This document shows, in pieces, positions 55,476 through 64,000 of a stretch of 64,000 bases of DNA; within the stretch, counting starts at the first letter, position 1, and each line of letters starts with the position of its first letter. Source of the DNA: Cheiracanthium punctorium. Lineage: Eukaryota; Arthropoda; Arachnida; Araneae; Cheiracanthiidae. A program made the position numbers and the translations under genes. The DNA is taken from NCBI GenBank assembly GCA_038373885.1, contig JAWZYV010010204.1, positions 310,001 to 374,000 of the forward strand, read 5' to 3'. The notes below the pieces were generated by a model. It made no database searches. It saw only the letters and a program-made list of their open reading frames with translations, and had not been told where the DNA came from.

Positions 55476-56035
55476 AAACCCTGGCCGTCGCCCACGATAG
55501 GAAATACTATCGTTCCCCCCCCCCCCCCTCTTTTTTTATTATGTCGCGCACTTGCAATTTATTTTTTCCTTGGACACGTCTTAGCTAAACTGGCGTTTTT
55601 ATTACAGAATATTTCCAAATGTTATGCATATAGTGCTGCAACTAGAGGTCAAGTTGCCCGGGACAAACCTTTGTTTTGGCATTCCCTTCTTTCGTTCTCA
55701 ACAACTCCATTTTGATGTAACAGCACTATGCCTGGGGCAAGTGTCCTGTTTCCCCTCCACTAGTTGCAGACTAGCATATATACAGAGAGAAAGGTTACAG
55801 TGATGCTGAATATGATAATATTTGAATCTAAAACGGAATTTTTTCGGTCATTTTCGGGTCCGAAAATTGGCGTGATTATGAAAAATTTGTCGGCAAAACT
55901 GGATTCCCGTTATTTTACGATTACAAAATTTAATTTTATGCTTTTTTTGTTTTGTTGTTGAAGTTGAAATAAAGCATAATGCCTTACACAAGTTTTGTAA
56001 AAGTGTAGATTTGATTAAGTGAAAAAATTTGGTTT
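55476..56035. repeat. 560-bp dispersed repeat, copy 2
   Basis: Homologous to 23624-24183, same orientation, with a C run at 55517-55530. Confidence 0.85.
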
Positions 56036-56499
56036 CAAAATTTGTTTAATCATTTGCTTAAAAAATTACTATTAAGGAAACACATTTTCAGACATAAAAG
56101 TATGTTTATAAAAGCTACCCTTATGTGTTTGTAGACAATAATTACAAAAATTGCCCTTTTTGTGTGATATGATATGCCCTTTTCCCAAACACTGCCCTTT
56201 TTCTGTAATGTGCATCCTGCCCTTTTTCATTTCTAGAGTGATCCCTGTAGCATCCTTGAATTCATCATCCAGTTGGAACGCTCCCCTTTTACATGTTTTT
56301 TTCAGGGGGGGCAAACACATGGAAATATCAGGACAACATGTCCAGACTGTAGGGTGGATGATCAAGCTGTTCCCACTTCAACTTGGCCAGTTGCTGTGTG
56401 AAAACGGACATTCCATTTTCTCACTGTCTTATGGGACACACAGTCTTCCCTGTATACGGTCTTTATCCGGCGATGAATAGTGGCTGGTTTTCTTCTGTT
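56036..56499. other. Unassigned sequence
   Basis: TGCCCTTTTT occurs several times (56150-56225). A 97-codon - strand frame here has no recognisable similarity and is not called. Confidence 0.4.
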
Positions 56500-57280
56500 A
56501 GACTACAGAATTGGGTTTTAAAAAAGGATCCATTACAGGTTTAAAAATTAACACCTCTGTCCTCTAACATTTAGCAGAGTAAAAAAACATTGGCAGTGTA
56601 AATTCCTGCATTTAAACAGACAGGTTTTAGATAAAAACTTTTATTAAAAATAATTGATAAATAAATAAAAGAGAGCAACTGCTCCTCACAAGACAGTCCA
56701 CTCGACTGTAACAACATACAACAGAAGGCCAAGATCGTCGGTCCCATCTTCCTTATTATTGGTGAAAATCACATTACAGAGGCTCTATTTCGTGGATCTG
56801 CTACCTAATGTCCAAAATGGGACTGCTGCTTTACCTAAAGTTTAGTTTTTAAAAGCTTTAAGCTGAAAGAGAAAAACCTGCTGTCAAAAAAGTGAAGAAA
56901 TCCAAATTTGAAGAGGCAAATAATGCCTTTATTTTTCTTTAAAATACATTCGAATGTCAGCAGTACATAAGTTCTTCAAATAAACAGGATCACAAGATCC
57001 AACAGAGTTAACATCAAAATTTTAAGTTGAAAAGGTCCTTTGCTAATTTTGACGTTTTAAGCATTAAAGAACATTTAGTTCAAAAAACATTTAATGAACA
57101 GTATATTTCTTGTGCGACCTTTTATTTAAAGTTAAATTTGAACACTTGAGAAAATATTTAAAGGTTAAATTACATAGTTAAATTTTGATAACATTTCAAT
57201 AAAAAACAATTAGCTAGCCTCATTAAGAGGAAAGAATACAAGCTTAAAAAACAAATAAAAGCCATCGCATTCCGCAAGGC

Positions 57281-57321
<41 letters not shown>

Positions 57322-57895
57322 ACCCCACTATTACGCCGACTGGCTGACCTGCCTGCTAAAAGCTAAACTTTGACAAGAGGCATCCTGCTTAAAAGCATGC
57401 CTGTCTGGTGTGGTTTTGCACAACAGAACCAAACACCTTGACTCCCATTGGCCAAGACAAAGACGTTACCGCCGATGAGATTCAAAGACCATGCCCACGG
57501 ACAGAAAATTTGTTTATTGACACGGCAATTTTACCGAGCAAAAGAAAGATTTGAATATCGCAACTAGCAGCGAAAAACGTAAAGAGTCGTTCCGGAAAAC
57601 GGAACAAGTAAACTTTCCTACGCATTAGGAAGACAACTAAACTCGTTGTTCTTAGTTTACATGCACGCTATGCTGCTCATTCCACAGAATACGTTCGATT
57701 TGAACGTTTAGAACTTAAGTCTTTGGGGGAGGGAGAAAAACTGGGAGTTTAAACTTTTGGTTCACGGTAGGTTTAATTTACTTTAATGATTGTATAAAGA
57801 AAAAGGCCAAAAGCTTTTAAAACTTCCAACACTTATAAACATATAAAATTTACATACTCTGTTTTCGGAAATGAAAGATGAATGCTAAATAAAAG
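56500..57895. repeat. Direct repeat, longer copy (1.4 kb)
   Basis: Full version of 54543-54860. It holds a 38-base A run (57282-57319), a GC-richer block at 57320-57500 with an ATTGG box, and AT-rich remainder. Confidence 0.75.
57282..57319. repeat. A38 homopolymer
   Basis: Uninterrupted A run inside the 1.4-kb repeat. Confidence 0.95.
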
Positions 57896-59152
57896 GAACC
57901 AAGGAGAAAAACGAGCGCACCAAACCGGCGGGAAACAAACGTTTGCCATTACGCAAGCGTGACGCAATGCATTTCAGCCAATGAGAGTAGAAGGTGCGTA
58001 CAGGCAGCAGCCGGTAGAAACAAGTCAGCAACTTGCCGATACGAAAGTAAACATTGTTAAAGGTGCATGCCAAAAGATTAAAGACGTAGCGACAGGTATA
58101 ACTTTAATTAATACAACAACTTCCTGTAAGTAACATCTTCCAACGGAAGATGTTACTTACAGGTTTAACATCTTCCGTTGTCAGAAACCGAATAACGCCA
58201 TCCTGTCCTCACTGCCGTGTCCATTGGACATGGGTGGGTGCTTTTTATAAGAGCTTCTGCTCCCTCCTGTGGGCCCCCACACGCTCCTATCCACTCCAAA
58301 GACTCCAATCGCATCCCTAGATGTCGCGCTGTGTTTTCCCACAGCGGAAATGGCAAATATGTTAATGGCTACGTTTTTACGTTGTTTTGTACCTTTTCAT
58401 TTGATCACCCCTTGTAGAAACATTTTTCTTCATAGTTTGATTTCATAGTATATTTTTAACACATGGTAAAAATATATCCGTGTATAAGATATTAGGTGTG
58501 ATTTTAGATATCTCGAATATTTTTGTCGGTCCTGCCGACTTCGAGTTATTGAGAGTCAACTGTATTAGCTGAATTTTTTCGTAATATAAGCTTAGCAATG
58601 AAATTTTATTCTGTTAGGTATGCATTTATAGATGCTTGCTTATGGATGCAACCATATACCGAATATGATATAACCATTTTTATGATAAATTATAATTGGA
58701 AAAAGTCAATGCATTTTTCCGTATGTAAAGCACAGGAGCTCTGTGACTAACAGGTACTATTTCTAGTTATGGTCAAACAGCAGCAGATGATACTCTGAAA
58801 AACTCGCATGGGTGGTCTCAATACTATGAATAGGCGGCCCCGCTCTCCAGGTAGTATACTGCTTAGTGAGTTTTACTAACCTTTTAGACAACTAGCTCCA
58901 GTCTTCCCTATTATATATTAGAAATGGTGTTTTGCAAGACTGTAGGGTTACAGTATGGTATTTAATGTTTTGTGTAGTAATACTGAGAAATTCTTAACAT
59001 GAATCATTGTGATTTTTAAAGATAGCTGTATTTAATGAGCTGTAATATGATTTAAAACTCAATCTTTTTTATGTGTAAGAGAGATATTATTATTACTATT
59101 TTTTTGTTTTTTTAATTGATATGCTGAATATTTTTTATTCTTCATTCTACAG
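57896..59152. other. Intron sequence before Arl8 exon 59153
   Basis: 57900-58060 is GC-richer with CAGCCAATGAGAG and GTGACGCAATGC. 58190-58360 holds a TTTTTATAAGAGCTTCTGCT segment flanked by C-rich sequence. No gene identified. Confidence 0.45.
58123..58163. repeat. Perfect palindrome, 19-bp arms, 3-base loop
   Basis: CCTGTAAGTAACATCTTCC, AAC, then its exact reverse complement. A further AACATCTTCCGTTG follows at 58167-58180. Confidence 0.97.
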
Positions 59153-59223
59153 GAATCTGTCAGCTATCCAAGATAGGGAAATATGTTGCTACTCTATCTC
59201 TTGTAAAGAAAAAGATAATATAG
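59153..59223 (+). CDS. Arl8: Arl8 coding exon (residues 147-170, G5 SCK)
   Basis: The exon follows the acceptor TTCTACAG at 59152 and is closed by donor GTATGA at 59224. It is 71 nt and in phase with the exon ending at 47879 (AT|G). It encodes [20 protein letters not shown] then KDNI. SCK matches the G5 (SAK-type) motif that contacts the guanine base, and [19 protein letters not shown] is among the most conserved stretches of ARL8. It ends with the first base of an aspartate codon (G|AT). It is intact. Confidence 0.96.
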
Positions 59224-59732
59224 GTATGATTTAATTAATGTTTGTCTCTTGAAATGTCTGGAAGATATTTTTTAAACTTCAAAAATTTGTTAATACCTTG
59301 AAAGCAGGGTAACAACAGAACCAAAAGATCCTGAAATATCAGATCATTGTTTAGACAAAAAACCTAAAATCAGCAAAATTTACAAAGGAAAAAAAAAGCT
59401 AATATTTTTTAGGTGAAACCCAAATGATTTTTCATCATTTAGGTTTCATCTTCTCATTTTGTCGAGTGACAAACAAGAGAGAAATATCAGGATTTATTTT
59501 TAAAATTGTTAGATTCACACATGCAATATCACAGATTGAAATTTCAATCGTTTTTGTTAAGTTATATTTCAATTTATTACATGCTGTTAAAATAATTACT
59601 GCTAGAACAAATAAATTTGCATCCTTAAATTCAGTAATTTTGCCAAGTTATATCTTACTTTCGATGTTGCATTATAGTTTTTATTTTTCAGTTGATTTTA
59701 AAGAATTTTGTTGTGTAATAGAATTGCTTTTA

Positions 59733-59771
<39 letters not shown>

Positions 59772-59790
59772 TTTTTTTTTTTTTTTTCAG
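59224..59790 (+). other. Last Arl8 intron, ending in a (TA)n-T(n) tract
   Basis: This 567-bp intron starts GTATGA and ends with a (TA) run (59735-59766), a run of about twenty T (59768-59787) and CAG at 59788-59790. Nothing else recognisable lies in it. A long open frame that crosses the next exon here is fortuitous. Confidence 0.85.
59735..59787. repeat. (TA)n plus T(n) tract at last acceptor
   Basis: Microsatellite and T run immediately 5' of the CAG acceptor of the Arl8 terminal exon. Confidence 0.95.
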
Positions 59791-59840
59791 ATATAACTTT
59801 GCAGTGGCTTATCTCTCATTCAAAGTCAAACAGTCACTGA
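59791..59840 (+). CDS. Arl8: Arl8 terminal coding exon and stop
   Basis: This 50-nt exon completes the protein with DITLQWLISHSKSNSH and stop TGA at 59838-59840. DITLQWLI is the ARL8 C-terminal helix, and the short serine/histidine-rich tail resembles the HSKS tails of other ARL8 proteins. The four exons total 357 nt, giving 118 residues plus stop. With the 68 residues expected upstream this equals the usual 186, so there is no truncation or extension in this part. The acceptor is the CAG that follows the long T tract. Confidence 0.96.
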
Positions 59841-62735
59841 ACTTAAATTTTTTTTTACATGGTCATTGTATCAGATGTGCTTATGATTAAATCTGGACTT
59901 AATATTCAGAATCAGATCAGCTGGTATCACCTTGTGAGAAAGCGCATCCTAAATTGACTTTTTTTTTATTCAAGTAGTGAAGTGTGACGGGCATTGTGTA
60001 CCCAGCTGTTCATTTATACTGTTTATCCAGGGTACATTCTACACATACTGTACATTGGAATTCTGAAGTGGTATTAAATATAATCTAATTCCTTTTATGA
60101 AGTTCTAAAAGTTGCAATCCCCATTTAATCCTATCATTTTAAAATTTTACTTCTAAATCAGATTTTTGGAGTGTTATTTTATGCTAAAAATGAATATTGT
60201 AAAGTATTAATTTGATATACATTTCACATTTATTCTATATTTAGTGTTATGTTTTTTAATCAAATAATCTAAAGCTTTTATGCTTAATTGCCTTCTGTTG
60301 AAACATCATATTAGTGTTTGTGTGTATCTACAACATTTTAGTTATTTATTACTTAAGTTTTGATTTTACTATGCAGCTACATTTTTTTTTTCTTTTTGAG
60401 TATTTGTTTTTATATTAGGTCTATGAAATTTTAAGATTTTTAATAATTTTTTCTTTTCGAAACTAGTAATTTTTTTAAATATGAATTGCAGTGTTTTTTC
60501 CATGTAATGTCATTTATAAACTATGCATTTGACATGAACATACGAGTGCCTCTGAATATTGTTTGGAAAATGCTTGGAAATAATTTTTTTTCATTCAGAT
60601 TTTAATCTTTAGATTATTAGGTTTGCACAAAGAAGAAATATAAAAATCTTCAAGTACACCCACTATTTAGTATACTGTTAGTAAAGCATACTAATCTGAA
60701 AAACTTTTTCGATTCTCTTTTGTATTCTAATGCTTAAATGTTTCATTTCTTGGATCGGAATACTTTTATATTAGTTTTAATAATTTTATTTTTCATAATT
60801 AACATTTTTTCTAGATATGTTTGCATAGTTTGTTTTCGTTCAAATATGTTTCAGCTTACTGTAGTTTAGGTATTATTTTGTAGTCTGTATTATGTATTTT
60901 GCCAAAGAGTTTAGCAGTTTAAAAAATATATTTTTAGACTTCTATATTACTCATTTGACTATGATATATCTTGTACCTTTAATATTTCTTGACTTTGCCA
61001 TAAATTTTTATTTTGTAGAGTTCTCCATTTTTCTTGTACAGTATAGAAGTTCTTTAATTTTTTGATGCTTGAATTAAACTCTTAAAATCGTATTTGATTT
61101 GCCTCTAAATTAGTGTTTGCATGCCACATTATAATTTGACTTTTAGAATATATTTTATGTCTTAAAGTTTTTCAGTTTATGAAAAGGATGACAAAACAAT
61201 TTTATTTTTTCAGTCTACTTAAAGCTGATTCTAACTAACAAACATATTGAACATGGATTTTGGTCATTAAATCAAGACTAGTACTTTAATCATCTATTTG
61301 CAATCAAGGTTATAATATTTTAAGAAAAAAAATTTTGAAATTTATTACACATTCATGCTTTTTAAGTAAATGTAAAAGTTTCATTTTTACATTATCAAAG
61401 GAATTTCCAATTTTTAACATTATTTATGCCTCTTTTAATGAATGCTGTATGCTTTTATCTCATTTTTATAAAAACTAAAAGTTCAGTAGTTTTTAAAGAG
61501 AACATTCTAAACATTGATATATATTCAAAAGAAACAAAATGGTGTTTGTAGCTGTTTTTTAATTGCAAATAATAGTTCTGTTATTAATTTATCACATAGA
61601 TACTGACGATAAATACACATTGCATTTTTTATAAAATGTATCTTAACTGCAAATTTGTGTTTCAATTAGTTTAAATCATATGTAATTTTGTTTCTTTTTA
61701 TGAACATTCCATTATAACATTCCAACTTATTTGTTATTGCTTTTTGCTCCTCTTATGTTAAAAAGAAAACAGTTTAGATTTTTAGCTCATACTCTAATAA
61801 TGCTTTCAAAATTTTAATTTTGTTATTTTTTTGTATTAGTCAGTATTTTTCTATTATTGCTCATTTGTTTTTCTTCAAAATTCTAATAGTAATTTTTTTT
61901 CTAATTTTAATTACCCTCAAATTTCTTATTTATTCATATAAGCGAAAGATAAATTTAAACCATCTTTTTACAGATTTTTTCCCTTCAAAATACTCTCTTT
62001 TTGCTTTTAATTTTTTATGTACTTGATTACCCATTATCATTGTAATCTTTTAATATAATTCAATTGTTATATTTTTATTTTGTAGAATAATATATGCAGA
62101 ATGATTTAAAGATTTACATATGAGTGATGCATACAGAGCTGCCAATATTTTAAATCGGTCTCTGATTACTTACGTATTTTGATTTATGTAGAACAAATAT
62201 TTTATGTGTAATTTTAAACAAAGCAAAAGAAATGTAGAGGCATTTAACTTAAAGAAATTTGTGCCTTTCCATGTTCTTTGCTGGAATTGCAGAAGTGCTT
62301 GAATTTGTAATATTTTTACAATTTGCTTTTAAACTTACGGATAATTTATGTATTGTGTGCAAGAGAATGCCGATTTTTTTATAGAGAATTTGTATACCTT
62401 TCATAATTTTTCTGAAATCTTTATTTTCCATCAGTTGCTTTAGATTTCAGTTAATAGGGACAATTTAGTAGAATAAAACTATAGTTTTTCATTGCAGCAG
62501 TGATTAAAAAGACTGTATGTGTTTAAAAACATTAAAATTAACTTAAATTTGTAATTTGGATTCTTAAAAATATGTAGGATTTTTTTTATGAGTTCATAAC
62601 ATTGCATTATCGCTACTCTAGAATGTCAGTTGTAATGAATTTAGAATTTATTGATAAAAGGCATATTTTGTATCAAAGCTTTTTCTCCTTTTCTGACTGT
62701 TTTTTTATGTACAGCTATAGGAGGGAGGAGTTTAA
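59841..62735 (+). other. Arl8: Arl8 3' flank, probable long 3' UTR
   Basis: This is T- and A-rich single-copy-looking sequence with no transposon signatures that I recognise, in contrast to the introns. The first canonical AATAAA after the stop that I find is at 62472-62477, with a variant ATTAAA near 61073. Use of the distal signal would give a 3' UTR of about 2.65 kb. The transcript end is inferred, not seen. Confidence 0.45.
62472..62477 (+). promoter_or_regulatory. Candidate Arl8 polyadenylation signal AATAAA
   Basis: First canonical hexamer I find downstream of the Arl8 stop. Use is inferred. Confidence 0.35.
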
Positions 62736-63012
62736 CCCTCTCGCTGCGCATCCCACGATTTCCGTGAGGATGCATTTTTGCTGTCTATTTAACTTTGCAA
62801 CCCACTTTTTCTCCGTTCATGGTTTCATTTCGGCTTTCTGTGATGTTTAATTGTTTATTTAGATGTGAGCTAACAGATGGCTTTAGTTGTCCATATTTCT
62901 GCAAAATATACGAGAATTTTTTACAACATTTTGCGTGTGCTTTTCAAAGCTAGTTTCAAAAAGTACACAATAATTGAATCTATTTTGATAAAAGAAATAC
63001 GCAGCAAGAGGG
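62736..63012. mobile_element. piggyBac-type MITE, 277 bp
   Basis: The ends CCCTCTCGCTGCGCA and (T)ACGCAGCAAGAGGG are inverted with one mismatch. They are flanked by TTAA at 62732-62735 and TTGA (one change from TTAA) at 63013-63016. CCCT ends and TTAA targets are piggyBac features. No coding. Confidence 0.72.
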
Positions 63013-63071
63013 TTGAAAGAAAGAGCCCACTTGTCCTTTATTCAATTGTTGTTTATTTTACAACACAATTA

Positions 63072-64000
63072 TACAGGGTGTTTCAATATTAGAGGCACAA
63101 ACTTAGGAGAGGTGGGATACCACAAGACATTTCAAAATCACATAGCAATGTGGGGTCAGAAACATTATATCACTTTAAAAGAAATGTTCAAGTAATAGTA
63201 AACTTTCCGACCACAGTTTTTCAAAAACTAGAATATCTTTCATAGATTGCACTTGATAAAAATTGTTAATTCAGATTTTTTTTTTTCATTACTTTGAAAT
63301 TATCAAAGGAGATCCCATTGTTTATGAAACTTGGTTAACAACTTACATGGACACTTCAATGCTTCTTTCAAAGTTATTAATGTGTACACAGGGTGTCTAC
63401 CGATCTGGAAAGTCTGGAAAAAGCTGGGAAATTGGAAAATGGGTCCAGAAAGTCTGGAAAAAACTGGGAAATTGGATAATGGGTCCGGAAAATTCTCCAA
63501 AAGAATCAATTTTTTTGTTCCTTTTTTTTACGCTTTCTAATTGTCAGACTGGAAACCAAAAGCAACTGTAACACATTTTTCGGACCACGAAAGCATCTAG
63601 CGATGTGTTTGTACAAGGAGGGAAAAATGGGGGCTCATCAGTCGTGACGGGAGGGTAAAAGACAAATTAGCTTCCTTGGTAACTTATGGCTTAGTACCGT
63701 ATTTCCAAGAACAGTTAATTCTATCAGAAAGTGAGACTACTTCTGTTTCTCAATTGATGTAAGCTTAATCCTGTATACTTCAGTTAAAATTGATTTCAAG
63801 AAGTTGTACAAAATATGCAAATATAAAGACAAGGGGGGGGGCATTGTGCAATTTCCCAAAGTAAAATGCACTGGTCAGGAATTTTTTTCCCGGGACCTCC
63901 CAAAAGTCAGGAAATTGACTTTCAGAAATTTGGTAGACACCCTGGTACATAAAAGTGACATTTCCGACCCCATATTGCTACAAAATTCTGAACTGTCTTG
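63072..64000. mobile_element. Element with ACAGGGTGTTTC end, runs off the window
   Basis: TATACAGGGTGTTTCAATAT at 63072 is typical of a Tc1/mariner-type or related terminus. The sequence continues to the window edge and is interrupted by 63389-63944. No coding seen. Confidence 0.5.
63389..63944. mobile_element. 556-bp element, CAGGGTGTCTACC ends, 5-bp TSD
   Basis: The ends CAGGGTGTCTACCGATCT and AAATTTGGTAGACACCCTG are inverted, with GTACA on both sides (63384-63388, 63945-63949). Internal GTCTGGAAA and GGGAAATTGG repeats. Non-autonomous relative of the 22514-34632 insertion. Confidence 0.85.

Noticed and set aside
56072..56365. 97-codon - strand frame
   Set aside because: No recognisable domain, low-complexity TGCCCTTTTT context and no splice or promoter support.
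58190..58370. Possible coding exon in a GC-richer block
   Set aside because: Short open frames on both strands lack domain similarity and splice support.
59424..59840. 138-codon + strand open frame ending with the Arl8 C-terminus
   Set aside because: Only the last 16 codons are Arl8; the rest runs through the intron and its TA/T microsatellite. It is a chance frame through the acceptor.

Overview
This is a eukaryotic, strongly AT-rich, intron- and transposon-dominated genomic window. The only host gene I can identify is Arl8, which encodes the lysosomal/axonal-transport small GTPase ARL8. Its last four coding exons lie on the + strand at 767-840, 47718-47879, 59153-59223 and 59791-59840. They join with correct phases and GT/AG splice sites into one open frame of 118 codons, which would be residues 69-186 of the usual 186-residue protein. 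The first exons lie upstream of the window. Invertebrate-type Arl8 residues, Penelope-like elements with GIY-YIG domains, pogo/Tigger, mariner, hAT and piggyBac elements and tRNA-type SINEs all fit an arthropod. An arachnid such as a spider is my best guess, but the species cannot be fixed from sequence alone.

Layout. 1-766 is the end of an upstream intron plus the first visible exon boundary. 841-47717 is one 46.9-kb intron that is essentially a stack of nested transposons. In order it holds: a decayed Ty3/gypsy element (about 1.6-4.7 kb); a Tigger-type non-autonomous element (4898-8699) carrying a hAT, a SINE, a GC-rich inverted-repeat element and a mariner MITE; a cluster of tRNA-Asn-like SINE copies (8.8-9.85 kb); broken Tc1/mariner-type and pogo transposases on the - strand (10.9-13.8 kb); a non-autonomous LTR element with 481-bp LTRs (13.8-17.55 kb); a Helitron-like element (17.6-20.15 kb) with an array of CTCF-like motifs; a solo LTR; and a long foldback (21.4-21.8 kb). 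A 12.1-kb insertion follows (22514-34632), and it contains a fairly recent copia retrotransposon on the - strand. After that come a second Tigger element hosting a Penelope element (34970-37555), a second Penelope element hosting a MITE (37.56-40.1 kb), a broken + strand Tc1/mariner-type gene whose 3' flank hosts a 3.4-kb hAT MITE (40.1-45.2 kb), and a second mariner MITE.

The 47880-59152 intron holds a decayed hAT transposase, a SINE, a copia fragment, paired direct repeats and two tight palindromes. After the Arl8 stop at 59840 there is a long T-rich 3' flank (probable 3' UTR, AATAAA at 62472) that is almost free of recognisable transposons. A piggyBac-type MITE and the edge of another inverted-repeat element close the window.

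Nothing here works as an operon or pathway; the transposon pieces are mostly dead. The most informative signals are structural: paired empty/filled sites that date insertions, a Penelope element in the centre of a palindrome, a 5-bp-TSD transposon family seen twice, duplicated retropepsin sequence in the gypsy element, and transcription-factor-like motifs (CTCF-like, YY1-like) carried by repeats into the Arl8 intron.
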